A stretch of DNA of 64,000 bases from Mesorhizobium loti (GTDB taxonomy: Bacteria; Pseudomonadota; Alphaproteobacteria; Rhizobiales; Rhizobiaceae): contig AP017605.1 in assembly GCA_002356515.1 (NCBI GenBank), positions 4,163,001-4,227,000 on the forward strand. Reading direction: 5' to 3'. Below are positions 17,594-26,289 of the stretch, in pieces. The position numbers were made by a program, and so were the translations under genes. Each line of letters starts with the position of its first letter. Positions within the stretch are counted from its first letter, which is position 1. Below the pieces are notes generated by a model. The model ran no database searches. It saw only the letters and a program-made list of their open reading frames with translations, and was not told the origin of the DNA.

Positions 17594-18897
17594 GATAGAT
17601 GGGTAACACTTTAAACCGGATACATGGGTAACAGTTCTCCCCCTATGCGTCCGTCGCAGCGCCAAGCGGTTTGGTTGGCGCGGCGCTGCGACGGACAAGC
17701 TTCATGCGCCTGGTGTCGATGATGCCGAGCGGATGAGCATGGAAGCTGAGCATCCATTCGCCGTCTTCGGTCTCTGCGGCGGCGACCGCTTCGCCGGCCA
17801 GTGTTTGCGAGACATAGACGAAGCCGCCATTCCACTTGATCTCGCCATTGTGGCGCACACGGCGCACCGCCGCCTCGTCCGGATAATCGGGCTCGGGCGG
17901 CGTTCTTGGCATGGCGCGCCGTGAGGGGCGGTAATGCTGGGCTGGGGTGTCCATGGCCAGTGCCTCATGCGGGCGTTCCTCATTGTAGCTGCGCCGGAAG
18001 GCCTCGAAGGCTTGGCCCTGGGCTGTTCTGTCGACCGCGGGTTCCTTAGCCATCGGCAGCATGGTCAGATGAAAGCGCTCATGGCGTCCGTTCTGCTGCG
18101 GCTTGCCGGGCGCAATCCGCTCCAGCGTGATGCCAAGCTTGATGAAGCGCGCCGCAAGCGGCGTCAGACCCGTGACGCCGGGCGATGCGAAGGGTGGGCC
18201 ATTGTCGCTTCTGAAGCGATCCGGCAGCCCATGCTCTTCAAACAGCCGCTCGAACACCGGCCAGGCCTCGGCGTCCGCCGTCGAACCCGTCGCTTCCAGC
18301 GCCAGAAGGTAGCGGCTCGATGCATCCATCACCGTCAACGGCTCACAACGCCACCCGTCACGGGTCCGGAACCAGCCCTTGTGGTCCCCGGTCCACACCG
18401 CGTTCGGCTCTGAAGCTTTCGGCCATGGACCATTGCCTGCCGCCTTCCAGCGCCTGCGCTTACGCCCCACAAGTCCATGCCGCTTCAGAATCTCACCGGC
18501 CGTCGAGACCGCAGGCCAGCCGCAGCAGGGCTCCGCACGCTTGAGCCTGGCCATGATCTTCTTGGGTCCCCACAACGGGTGGACCTCCTTCATAGCCACG
18601 ATCCGCTCCACCACATCCCAAGGCGTCGCCCGGCCGTGATTGAGCGGCGCTCGCGGCCGATCGTGCAAACCTTCCGGGCCAAACTCCCGATAACGCCCAA
18701 GCCATTTGTAGCCGCTCTTGCGCGAGATGCCGTAACCCGCACAAAGCGCACTCATCGTCTCCTCACCCGCAAGGCAATCCACAACAAACCGTAGCCGCTC
18801 GTCCATGATGCCAGTCTCTCGCCAAACCATCGCCGGTCCTCCGGCGGACAAGAAAACTGTCACCCATGCTATCGGTCCATTCTGTTACCTATCTATC
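17594..18897 (-). mobile_element. IS481-family insertion sequence
   Basis: An element of about 1.3 kb. Imperfect 43-bp terminal inverted repeats lie at 17594-17636 and 18855-18897; both contain GATAGATRGGTAACA and an inner CATGGGTRACAGTT, so each end has two GGTNACA words. It encodes one transposase on the minus strand. No direct target duplication could be assigned with confidence. Confidence 0.85.
17643..18830 (-). CDS. IS481-family transposase
   Basis: A 395-residue DDE transposase. The N-terminus MVWRETGIMDERLRFVV is typical, followed by a HTH (LCAGYGISRKSGYKWLGRY). The rve catalytic core runs about residues 125-300, with Asp in VWTGDHKGWF, Asp in RFRSDNGPPF and Glu in QQNGRHERFH. The C-terminus ends in a beta-rich domain (WNGGFVYVSQTLAGEAV). 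It appears intact. A GTG at 18863 is an alternative start lying inside the terminal repeat. Confidence 0.92.
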   Translation of the reverse strand: MVWRETGIMDERLRFVVDCLAGEETMSALCAGYGISRKSGYKWLGRYREFGPEGLHDRPRAPLNHGRATPWDVVERIVAMKEVHPLWGPKKIMARLKRAEPCCGWPAVSTAGEILKRHGLVGRKRRRWKAAGNGPWPKASEPNAVWTGDHKGWFRTRDGWRCEPLTVMDASSRYLLALEATGSTADAEAWPVFERLFEEHGLPDRFRSDNGPPFASPGVTGLTPLAARFIKLGITLERIAPGKPQQNGRHERFHLTMLPMAKEPAVDRTAQGQAFEAFRRSYNEERPHEALAMDTPAQHYRPSRRAMPRTPPEPDYPDEAAVRRVRHNGEIKWNGGFVYVSQTLAGEAVAAAETEDGEWMLSFHAHPLGIIDTRRMKLVRRSAAPTKPLGAATDA

Positions 18898-18907
18898 CGG
18901 TTCGGAC

Positions 18908-19050
18908 AGCCTGCCGGCCATCTCCCCCGCAAGGGGGGAGATCGGATGTCGCCCCGGCCTTCGCCAATCTCCAACGTCTCTGAGTTGGCGGAACGCATGA
19001 ACTGCCAATCTCCCCCCTTGCGGGGGAGATGTCCGGCAGGACAGAGGGGC
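18908..19050. repeat. Intergenic palindromic repeat, family C
   Basis: Outer arms CCTGCCGGCCATCTCCCCC and GGGGGAGATGTCCGGCAGG face each other, with inner hairpins of the CTCCCCC/GGGGGAG type. The repeat abuts the right end of the IS481 element. Confidence 0.65.
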
Positions 19051-19321
19051 GTGTGACGGAACTCGGCGGCGGCGAGTTTCTTTTCTACCGCCTACTTGCA
19101 CCACGCTTCTCTCTGCGGAGCACCGCACAACTCCTGCGGATTCCAGAACACTCCCCAGCGTCACCCAGCCCTATCATCCCTTGCTCAGGCAAAGGCGTCC
19201 CGGCGGTCGCAGCCGCCCCGCGTAGGCGATTCGTCGGGACGACCCTGCTTCCGTGCATGCCGTTGTCCCAAAACCGCTGCGCATTTTTGGGCGGCATGCA
19301 CCAACGACAAAGGGAACGACG

Positions 19322-20962
19322 ATGAAATTCATGCTGACCGACCGCAAATTGCACCCGCAGGCCAAGCCCGTCGCCGACGATTTCAAAACCGGCGCTATCA
19401 GCCGCCGCGAATATCTGGCGCTGATGGCCGGGCTCGGCGTCAGCGCCGCCGGCGCTCTGGCGCTTGGCGGTCTCACTGCTGCGCCTGCCCGTGCCGCCGA
19501 GCCGAAAAAGGGCGGCACCTTGCGCGTCGCCATGAACGTCAAGGGTTTCAAGGACCCGCGCACCTTCGACGGCGTCGAAATGTCCAACGTCGCCCGCCAC
19601 TGCAACGAATATCTGGTGCGCTGGAACACCGATTTCTCGTTCGAGCCCTGGTTGCTCGAAAAATGGGAGATGAGCGACGACGCCAAAACGCTGACCCTGC
19701 ATGTGCGCAAGGGCATCTCCTGGTCGAATGGCGACACCTTCAACGCCGATGATGTCGTCCACAACCTCACCCGCTGGTGCGAGGCCGGCGTCGCCGGCAA
19801 TTCGGTCGCCGCGCGCATGGGCGCGCTGGTCAATGCCGACACCAAGAAGGTCGTCGATGGCGGCATCGAGAGGCTCGACGACTACACCATAAAACTCAAC
19901 CTGCCGAAGCCGGACATTTCGCTGATCGCCGGCATGGCCGACTATCCCGCTCTGATCATGCACCGCTCCTATGACGGCAACGGCGACCCCATGAAGGCGC
20001 TCGCCATCACCACCGGCCCCTGCGAGCTGGTGAAATGGGACGCCGAGACGGGTGCCGAGGTCAAGCGCAAGGACAAGCCCTGGTGGAAGGGCGAATTCTA
20101 TCTGGATGGCATCCAGTGGATCGACTACGGCTCCGACCCCAACGCCATGCTGTCGGCCTTCGAATCCGGCGAGATCGACACCGACCACGAAACCGCCTCC
20201 GACGCCGTCTCGCAGACCGACAAGATGGGGCTGAAAAATTCCGAGATCGCCACCGGCTCCACCATCGTCGCCCGCTTCAACATCGGCAACGCGCCCTATG
20301 ACGACGTGAAGCTGCGCCGCGCCGCCCAGCTCGCCGTCGACAACTCAGCCGTACTGGCGCTCGGACTCGGCGGCCGCGGAAAACCCGCGGACAATCACCA
20401 TGTCGGCCCCATGCACCCCGAATATGCCGATATCGGCCCGGCCAAGCGCGATGTGGACGAGGCGAAAAAACTGCTCGCCGCCTCCGGCAAGGCCGACCAT
20501 GAATATGAGCTGATCTCGGTCGACGTCGAATGGCAGAAGACCACCGGCGACGCGATTGCCGCGCAGATGCGCGAGGCCGGCCTCAAGATCAAGCGCACCG
20601 TGCTGCCCGCCGCCACCTTCTGGAACGACTGGAGCAAATACCCCTTCTCCTGCACCGAATGGCTCGGACGTCCGCTCGGCGTCCAGGTGCTGGCGCTGGC
20701 CTATAAATCCGGCGCCGCCTGGAACGAAAGCGCCTACGCCAGCAAGGAATTCGACGAGCTGCTCGACAAGGCGCTGGCGACGCCCGACGCCAAGGCCCGC
20801 AAGGAGATCATGGCTGAGATCGAGCAGAATTTGCGCGATTCCGGCATCATCATCCAACCGTACTGGCGCTCGGTCTACCGGACGTACCGCAAGGGGGTGG
20901 AGGGCTGTGAGCAGCACCAGGCACTGGAGCAGCATTTCGAGAAGGTTTGGATTGAGGGGTGA
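19322..20962 (+). CDS. ABC transporter peptide-type binding protein (family 5), Tat-exported
   Basis: A 546-residue periplasmic binding protein of the oligo/dipeptide (DppA/OppA) family. The N-terminus has a twin-arginine signal ([19 protein letters not shown]) ending near APARAAEP. The SBP_bac_5 body follows ([42 protein letters not shown]). Normally such genes lead an operon with two permeases and two ATPases. Here none follows: IS5 starts 90 bp after the stop, so the transporter may have been separated by rearrangement. The true ligand cannot be told. Confidence 0.9.
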   Translation: MKFMLTDRKLHPQAKPVADDFKTGAISRREYLALMAGLGVSAAGALALGGLTAAPARAAEPKKGGTLRVAMNVKGFKDPRTFDGVEMSNVARHCNEYLVRWNTDFSFEPWLLEKWEMSDDAKTLTLHVRKGISWSNGDTFNADDVVHNLTRWCEAGVAGNSVAARMGALVNADTKKVVDGGIERLDDYTIKLNLPKPDISLIAGMADYPALIMHRSYDGNGDPMKALAITTGPCELVKWDAETGAEVKRKDKPWWKGEFYLDGIQWIDYGSDPNAMLSAFESGEIDTDHETASDAVSQTDKMGLKNSEIATGSTIVARFNIGNAPYDDVKLRRAAQLAVDNSAVLALGLGGRGKPADNHHVGPMHPEYADIGPAKRDVDEAKKLLAASGKADHEYELISVDVEWQKTTGDAIAAQMREAGLKIKRTVLPAATFWNDWSKYPFSCTEWLGRPLGVQVLALAYKSGAAWNESAYASKEFDELLDKALATPDAKARKEIMAEIEQNLRDSGIIIQPYWRSVYRTYRKGVEGCEQHQALEQHFEKVWIEG

Positions 20963-21051
20963 GAGGCGGTTCGCGTAGCGGACGAGCCTCGAACGCCCTG
21001 AGCCTGCGAAGGGCCGGGGGCGCCGACGCTGGTCTTCCCTTCTCCCCTTGT

Positions 21052-22208
21052 GGGCCTGTTGCGTAATTGGCTGGTTGTGATTCTCTGAGACATAAGCTCG
21101 GAGGACGAACCGATGGCGGTGAAGCGGACAGGTCAGTTGAGTCTGGTGGAGGGATTTCTGGGCGACAAGCTGTCTGGTGGCTCCTCGCCGCTCGACCGGT
21201 TGTCTGGCCTTGTGAAGTGGTACCGCTTCGAGAAGCTGCTTAACCCTCTGCGCGATGGCGGACCGGGTCGGGCGGCTTGGCCGCCGCTGGTGCTGTTCAA
21301 GGCACTGCTGCTGCAATCGCTTTATGGGCTGTCGGATCGCGAACTTGAGGAGGCGCTCGGCGACCGGCTGTCGTTCCGGCGTTTTGCCGGGCTTGGGCTG
21401 GGAGAGAGCATTCCCGACCACACGGTGCTCTCGCGCTTTCGCAATCTGCTTGTCGGTGAAGGGCTGCTGGAGAAGCTGTTTGGCGAACTCGACCGGCAGC
21501 TGGAGAAGGCCGGCGTGATCCTGAAGCGCGGCACGATGCTGGATGCAACGCTGATCGATGCAGTCTCAGCGCCGCCGACAGCTGAGCGGCCTTCGAAAGA
21601 TGCGGACGCCCGTGTCACCACGCGGCAGGGCAAGGGCGGTTTCACTTTTGGCTACAAGGCCCATGTCGGCGTGGATGAGGGCTCTGGCATCATCCGCACG
21701 GTGATCACCACACCGGCCAACGTCAACGACACGGTGATGGCCGATGACTTGATCCGCAGCGACGAGAAGACGGTGTGGGCCGATGCCGCCTACGACACGC
21801 ACGCCCGGCGTGCCCGGCTCAAGGCCGAGGGCAAGAAGGTGCGCATCGCGCGCCGCCCCAACAAGCATCATCCGGAGCTGCCGTTGCGGCTCAAACGCTA
21901 CAATCGCCTCATCGCCAGGCGTCGGGCGGCGGTGGAGACCACCTTCGCCACGCTCAAGAACCGCATGAAGCTGACCGCGATCCGCTATGTCGGACTGGCC
22001 AAGGCGTCCGCCCAAGTGACGATGGCGGCGATCGCCTTCAACATGCGCCGATGGGCCGCCATCACGGGATAGGTGCGCCTGCAGTCCGGCCGTACGGGCC
22101 GAACCGCCACCTCAACCCCTCAAAACCAGACTCCAATCCACAAGCGCAAGCAACAACCCGCTGCATTCCACTCCCGTCCGCGCACTCCCGAAACTGCGCA
22201 ACAGGCCC
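21052..22208 (+). mobile_element. IS5-family insertion sequence, copy 1
   Basis: A 1157-bp element with terminal repeats GGGCCTGTTGCG at both ends (exact ends may vary by a base or two). The second copy at 30844-32000 has the same length, opposite orientation and, as far as visible, identical sequence. Both copies sit in the loop of a CCTTCTCCCC-type intergenic hairpin. Confidence 0.9.
21113..22072 (+). CDS. IS5-family transposase, copy 1
   Basis: A 319-residue DDE transposase. The N-terminal domain (LSLVEGFLGDKLSGGSSPLDR) and DUF772-like segment (LLLQSLYGLSDRELEEALGDRLSFRRFAGLGL) precede the catalytic core: Asp in TMLDATLIDA, Asp in VWADAAYDTHA and the Glu in RAAVETTFATLKN. It is intact and identical in protein sequence to the copy at 30980-31939, so recent spread or gene conversion is likely. 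Confidence 0.95.
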   Translation: MAVKRTGQLSLVEGFLGDKLSGGSSPLDRLSGLVKWYRFEKLLNPLRDGGPGRAAWPPLVLFKALLLQSLYGLSDRELEEALGDRLSFRRFAGLGLGESIPDHTVLSRFRNLLVGEGLLEKLFGELDRQLEKAGVILKRGTMLDATLIDAVSAPPTAERPSKDADARVTTRQGKGGFTFGYKAHVGVDEGSGIIRTVITTPANVNDTVMADDLIRSDEKTVWADAAYDTHARRARLKAEGKKVRIARRPNKHHPELPLRLKRYNRLIARRRAAVETTFATLKNRMKLTAIRYVGLAKASAQVTMAAIAFNMRRWAAITG

Positions 22209-22378
22209 ACAAGGGGAGAAGGTGGCCTCGCGAAGCGAGGTCGGATGAGGGGTGTTCCAGCTTGACGCGACGTCGACAACGAACCGGACCAGGAAACCAA
22301 CGCCTCACTTCGCTGGAACACCCCTCAACCGTCTCGGCGCTAACGCGCCGATCCACCTTCTCCCACATGGGGAGAAGG
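22209..22378. repeat. Interspersed repeat, family D, intact middle
   Basis: A repeat of about 170 bp bounded by GGGGAGAAGG-type arms. It contains GTGGCCTCGCGAAGCGAGG, a GTTCCAGC...GCTGGAAC inverted pair and TCTCGGCGCTAACGCGCCGA. The same repeat at 32001-32119 plus 33263-33314 is interrupted by IS110, so this copy reports the empty target. Confidence 0.8.
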
Positions 22379-22395
22379 AAAGGGCGCGCTCTCGC

Positions 22396-22908
22396 TCACC
22401 GCCCATCCCTCACCAGCGTCCAGATCCACCCGACAAACGTCAGCACCAGGAACGGATAGCCTGCCGCCGGCAGCGGCGCCGAGGTTGGCAGCAGGGGCGT
22501 GCCCCACAGGATCATGCAAGCCGAGACGACGAACAGCACGGCGGAGACGAGCGCGGTGAGCCGCATCCACAGCGCAAAAGTCTTCGGCGCGCTGACCAGG
22601 ACCAGCCCCGCCGCCCAAAGCGAGATGCCGCCGACATAGGAGGGCACGCTGGCCTCCAGCCCCGCCGCATTGCCTGATAGCAGCAGGCTCTCGCCGGCGA
22701 GGAAGGTGAGGAACCCGGCGGCGACACAGTCATTGCCCAGCCGCTGGTATTTCATGGTGAGCAGCGCGGTCGCCACCACCAGCGCCACGCCGTCGATCGT
22801 CCACAGCGTTTCGCGCAGCGGCGCGCTGGCGACGAAGGTGCCGGCGAGGCCGAAGGCGCCACCGATGGCGAGGCCGATTGCGGCGGCGGTGTCCGACGTG
22901 GTGCGCAT
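22396..22908 (-). CDS. Hypothetical multi-pass membrane protein
   Basis: A 170-residue protein with about five hydrophobic segments (AIGLAIGGAFGLAGTFVASA, DGVALVVATALLTM, CVAAGFLTFLAGESLLLSG, SLWAAGLVLVSA, LTALVSAVLFVVSACMIL). The family was not recognised. ATG 22908 has GGGAGA upstream. A decayed, interrupted relative lies at 24330-24512 and 25915-26012 on the same strand, so the gene was once duplicated around the channel gene. Confidence 0.75.
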   Translation of the reverse strand: MRTTSDTAAAIGLAIGGAFGLAGTFVASAPLRETLWTIDGVALVVATALLTMKYQRLGNDCVAAGFLTFLAGESLLLSGNAAGLEASVPSYVGGISLWAAGLVLVSAPKTFALWMRLTALVSAVLFVVSACMILWGTPLLPTSAPLPAAGYPFLVLTFVGWIWTLVRDGR

Positions 22909-23202
22909 GTGATGTCTCCCCAAGCTGCCTGAGGATACCGCAGGGCGGTGCCTGATCCAATGCCCGCCGATGGCGAGGTGCTCTTGCCGGTTTGACGTCC
23001 CGGCGCGGCTCCGCTGTCAGCCCGAAATTGATAAAGGGCGTGAAGGAGAAAAAGGCGCAGACTGGGAAAGAGCGGTCCCCGGCGCCTGCGGCCGACAAGG
23101 TTCCTTGCCCGAGGACCGATATTGGTGCATCGCAGCAGGCCCCTTTACGCTTGCCTTGAAGCCATCCTATTTTGGACGGTCGCAGCCGCGGGTGGGCATG
23201 GA

Positions 23203-24270
23203 ATGTCGGTACTGCCTTTCCTGAGAATTTACGCGCCGCTCAACGCGGTGCTGGCTGCGCCTGGGTTGTTGGCGGTGGCTGCGCTCACGATACCAGGCCT
23301 GTCCGGACGAAGCACACTGGCTCTGGCTGCCCTGCTCGCCGTCATCTGGGGCGCCTATCTCCTGCAACTGGCCGCGACGCTGCTCAGGCGCCGGGCGGGA
23401 GACCTTCGCGACAGGACGCCCAAAATCGCCATCGATGTGATCGCGGTTCTGGTCCCGCTCGCCGCATTTCTGCTCGTCGGCACGCCCGATCGGAGCCTCT
23501 ACTGTGCCGTCTGGCTGCTGAAACCGCTGCGCGACTCGACGTTCTTCCCGGTGCTGGGCAGGGTCCTGGCCAACGAAGCGCGCAACCTGATCGGCGTCAC
23601 CACGCTTTTCGGCGTCGTTCTGTTCGCTGTCGCGCTCGCGGCCTATGTCGTCGAGCGCGACATCCAACCGGAAAAGTTCGGCAGCATCCCCCAGGCCATG
23701 TGGTGGGCAGTGGTCACGCTTTCCACCACCGGCTATGGCGACACTATCCCGCAAAGCTTCGCCGGCCGCGTCCTTGCCGGGGCGGTCATGATGAGTGGCA
23801 TCGGCATCTTCGGGCTCTGGGCCGGCATTCTTGCCACGGGCTTCTATCAGGAGATCCGTCGCGAGGATTTCGTCCGCAATTGGCAATTGGTCGCCACCGT
23901 GCCGTTGTTCCAGAAACTCGGCCCGGCCGTGCTGGTCGAGATCGTGCGCGCGTTGAGACCGCGCACGCTGCCGGCGGGCGCCGTGATCTTCCGCAATGGC
24001 GAGGTCGGTGACCGGATGTTCTTCGTCGTCGAGGGGCGCGTGAGCGTCGCGACGCCGAGCCCGGTGGAGCTTGGCCCCGGCGCCTTCTTCGGCGAGATGG
24101 CGCTGATTACCGGGGAACGGCGTTCGGCGACCGTCAGCGCGGCGACGGAGGTCTCGCTCCTGTCGCTGCACGCGGCGGATTTCCAGATGCTGTGCAGCAG
24201 CAGCCCGGAGATCGCCGAAATCATCCGCAAGACCGCGCTCGAGCGGCGCGGCGCGGCTCCGATGGGTTGA
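23203..24270 (+). CDS. Cyclic-nucleotide-gated potassium channel (MlotiK1 orthologue)
   Basis: A 355-residue channel, the same length as M. loti MlotiK1, which it closely resembles from MSVLPFLRIYAPLNAVLA onward. Six transmembrane helices (S1-S6) form a voltage-sensor-like module and pore; the K+ filter is TTGYGDT with pore helix AMWWAVVTLS. After a short C-linker the cyclic-nucleotide-binding domain spans about residues 230-350, with the phosphate-binding cassette FGEMALITGERRSATV including the conserved cAMP-contacting Arg. S4 has few positive charges, as in MlotiK1. It is flanked by two relatives of the membrane gene at 22396. Confidence 0.96.
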   Translation: MSVLPFLRIYAPLNAVLAAPGLLAVAALTIPGLSGRSTLALAALLAVIWGAYLLQLAATLLRRRAGDLRDRTPKIAIDVIAVLVPLAAFLLVGTPDRSLYCAVWLLKPLRDSTFFPVLGRVLANEARNLIGVTTLFGVVLFAVALAAYVVERDIQPEKFGSIPQAMWWAVVTLSTTGYGDTIPQSFAGRVLAGAVMMSGIGIFGLWAGILATGFYQEIRREDFVRNWQLVATVPLFQKLGPAVLVEIVRALRPRTLPAGAVIFRNGEVGDRMFFVVEGRVSVATPSPVELGPGAFFGEMALITGERRSATVSAATEVSLLSLHAADFQMLCSSSPEIAEIIRKTALERRGAAPMG

Positions 24271-24329
24271 TGCCAGGCGTGCAGATCCAGTGTGGCGCTG
24301 GCCGGCTGCCTCCGGCAGGTTCGCCCGCG

Positions 24330-24512
24330 AGCGAAATGCCGCCGACATAGGAGGGCACGCTGGCCTCCAGCCCCGCCGCATTGCCGGCCGGCAGCAGGCT
24401 TTCGTCGGCCAGGAAGGTGAGAAACCCGGCCACCACTCAGTCATTGCCCAGCCGCTGGTATTCATGGTCAACAGCGTGGTCGTAAGCACGGGCTGCGCCG
24501 TCCGAGCGGTGG
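24330..24512 (-). pseudogene. Broken paralogue of the 22396-22908 membrane gene, 3' part
   Basis: This stretch matches the gene at 22396-22908 (about 22625-22792) at DNA level. It still encodes GFLTFLADESLLPAGNAAGL and VPSYVGGISL, but has an in-frame stop after QRLGND and a one-base deletion nearby. The 5' part of the same pseudogene resumes at 25915, about 1.4 kb away. Confidence 0.75.
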
Positions 24513-24786
24513 CGGTCGCGAAAGCCGCTGGCGTCGAGCACCACCTGGACCGATGTGTCGCGCGCGCCGCGCGCCATGAACAGGCCTACCCCCGAGACTA
24601 CAAAGCGCCAGCACCGCCGTCAGCAACACCACTCGGCCGCTGGTGATTGATGATGGTGACAGACCCTGGAGCGTGAAGAAGCCGAACAGCCCGGCGAGTA
24701 GAAACGGCGCGAGCGCCGGGAAGAGCTTTCCGAAGATGCTGTTGCGGATTCCGACAGGCAGGTCAGCCGTTAGCGGCATTCCGGGT
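24513..24786 (-). other. Degraded coding remnant
   Basis: On the minus strand, hydrophobic peptide pieces remain: IFGKLFPALAPFLLAGLFGFF and VVLLTAVLALCSLG, the second followed after a frame change by VGLFMARGARDTSVQVVLDA. No intact frame joins them. It looks like a decayed membrane-protein gene next to the small-gene operon. Confidence 0.4.
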
Positions 24787-24993
24787 TCACACGCGAATCC
24801 AATTGTAGTTATCATGCGCTTGATAGCCGCACTTCAAACATGTCGCGATGAGACTTCGATCCGCTGGATCGCCCTTCCGCGTCCAATTCACATCGGACAC
24901 CTCCGCATATCGGGAGCCTCTACAGGCGCCCCTGCACACGATCTGAACGAGCCTATTGCGCGGGGTGCGCTGAGCATATTGTGGGATTGGCAC
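24787..24993 (-). CDS. Small protein with zinc-ribbon-like Cys pairs (operon gene 4)
   Basis: A 68-residue protein with four or more cysteines: VCRGACRGS and CLKCGYQAHDNYNWIRV at the C-terminus, suggesting a CxxxC/CxxC metal-binding ribbon. The start is GTG at 24993, three bases after the preceding gene's stop, so it is likely coupled to it. It is the last of four tightly packed minus-strand genes. Function is unknown. Confidence 0.5.
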   Translation of the reverse strand: MPIPQYAQRTPRNRLVQIVCRGACRGSRYAEVSDVNWTRKGDPADRSLIATCLKCGYQAHDNYNWIRV

Positions 24994-24996
24994 CGT

Positions 24997-25170
24997 CTAT
25001 TCCGCAGCCTCTACATGGCGCGCAGGACCTTGCGCAAGTGGTATGGTTTTTGAAACCTTGGCTGCCACGGCCTTTACGGTTTTGGCACTCACTTTCTGTT
25101 TGAAGGTCTCTGTCAAAACCTTCTCGACAAACTGCTCTGCCTTCAATTGCCGTGCTTCTTTCTCGGTCAT
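24997..25170 (-). CDS. 57-residue Lys-rich protein (operon gene 3)
   Basis: A small ORF starting MTEKEARQLKAEQFVEKVLT and ending RHVEAAE. It is charged, helical and rich in Lys/Ala. ATG 25170 is preceded by a strong GGAGAA site. It begins 11 bp after the gene at 25181-25483 and ends three bases before the next. No family was recognised. Confidence 0.6.
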   Translation of the reverse strand: MTEKEARQLKAEQFVEKVLTETFKQKVSAKTVKAVAAKVSKTIPLAQGPARHVEAAE

Positions 25171-25180
25171 TTCGTTCTCC

Positions 25181-25483
25181 TTAGGGTCCCGTTACATCTG
25201 CCCAAGCTCTGTCCAAAATGAGTTCGGCAAAATAGCCAACCCAATATTTTTGAGTGAGCTTCCTTTCATTCAACTTTGCGCGAAGCGATTGGTTCACTTC
25301 TAGAACCGGCTCCAGCGCTTTGCTGACATCATCGGGACGGATGTTGGCGTTGTGCGGAAAGCTCTTTTTTACGTACTCGAATGCCTCTTTGGCGGCAGCA
25401 TCCCAAACGCCTTTGCCGGCTTCGTAGAATTCAACGAGTTTAACGGCTGTTAGGCGCTGCTCCTTCTGAAGGGTCAGCGCCAT
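25181..25483 (-). CDS. 100-residue soluble protein of unknown function (operon gene 2)
   Basis: Starts MALTLQKEQRLTAVKLVEFY and is predicted mostly helical (AAKEAFEYVKKSFP, DDVSKALEPVLEVNQSLRAKLNE). Its ATG overlaps the stop of the upstream membrane gene as TGATG. No known domain was recognised. Base composition is lower in GC than the core genes of the window, consistent with acquisition. Confidence 0.62.
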   Translation of the reverse strand: MALTLQKEQRLTAVKLVEFYEAGKGVWDAAAKEAFEYVKKSFPHNANIRPDDVSKALEPVLEVNQSLRAKLNERKLTQKYWVGYFAELILDRAWADVTGP

Positions 25484-25803
25484 CAGCCGATATCCCGATG
25501 GGTTTGCCACGCTGCGACGACGACAAACCCCAGAGAGACTACCAGTGCCAACACTGAGAAAAACGCTGTGTCTCTGTTGTCGATAGCCTCGGTAAGCAGC
25601 GCTAAGCCACATGAAACTAGGGCTAGTACCAACCCGATAAAGGCGTCGAACGAACGTGTTTGATATTTAGCTCGAACGCTGTCCTGTTGTTCCGTCGTGT
25701 AGCTGTCAAATGCAGTATTTGCATTTCCCATGAACACCAGCAACAAACCAGCTGTTGCAGCGCCAGCCCCGGCGACCTCTCCAGCAATGTCAACCAATGC
25801 CAT
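25483..25803 (-). CDS. 106-residue three-helix membrane protein (operon gene 1)
   Basis: Hydrophobic segments lie at about residues 8-26 (EVAGAGAATAGLLLVFMG), 54-72 (FIGLVLALVSCGLALLTEA) and 79-98 (AFFSVLALVVSLGFVVVAAW), with a charged loop between the first two. ATG 25803 has GGAGGG upstream. It overlaps the next gene by one base. It leads a four-gene operon; a membrane anchor or effector role is only a guess. Confidence 0.62.
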   Translation of the reverse strand: MALVDIAGEVAGAGAATAGLLLVFMGNANTAFDSYTTEQQDSVRAKYQTRSFDAFIGLVLALVSCGLALLTEAIDNRDTAFFSVLALVVSLGFVVVAAWQTHRDIG

Positions 25804-25914
25804 TCAGCTGCCCTCCCAAGACAATGGCATTGAATCACGATTTGCCAGTCATGCCAAGCTTGGGCCTATGGGCAATTCATTTTAGGTGTGACTGTTATCA
25901 TACCACTATTTTGC

Positions 25915-26012
25915 GCAGCGGAGGACTTTCCACTATGGTGCCGGCAAGGCCGAACGCGCCGCCAGTGGCAAGGCCATTTGCGGTGGTGTCCGGAGTGGAT
26001 GCAAAGGTCGGA
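25915..26012 (-). pseudogene. Broken paralogue of the 22396-22908 membrane gene, 5' part
   Basis: This matches about 22817-22908, the first third of the intact gene (GCGCAGCGG, GGTGCCGGCRAGGCCGAA and following words). Together with 24330-24512 it brackets a 1.4-kb insertion containing the four-gene operon. About 25 bp of the original are missing at the junction. Confidence 0.65.
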
Positions 26013-26094
26013 TGATGGTGAAGGGACGTTGAAATTGGGTGGCTCTGGAGAGTGAAAAGGGGCGACCAGGAGGCCGCCCCCTCAATCTATTCGC

Positions 26095-26289
26095 CTATGC
26101 CGACGGGAAGTCGGGGGGAAGGTCGCTTGCCGGTGGGATTTCGGGAAACCTACGCCCCTTCATCACATCGGCGATCCGGCCAAAGTTGAGCCCGGGATAG
26201 TAGCCCGAAATCCAAGAGTATGGGATTTGCTTCTGTCGGGCCAGTTTGATCACCGGAACCATGTCCGGTGTCACCTTGCGGTCTTGCAT
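26095..26289 (-). CDS. Small HTH-like DNA-binding protein
   Basis: A 64-residue protein starting MQDRKVTPDMVPVIKLARQK. The segment IPYSWISGYYPGLNFGRIADVMKGRRF has the spacing of a homeodomain-like helix-turn-helix, as in small regulators on mobile DNA. ATG 26289 has AAAGGAAAAGG upstream. The C-terminus is Pro-rich. DNA binding is inferred from pattern only. Confidence 0.55.
   Translation of the reverse strand: MQDRKVTPDMVPVIKLARQKQIPYSWISGYYPGLNFGRIADVMKGRRFPEIPPASDLPPDFPSA

Noticed and set aside
25043..25303. 86-residue plus-strand frame over the small-gene operon
   Set aside because: It is opposite to two minus-strand genes with ribosome sites and tight spacing; its own start has none.
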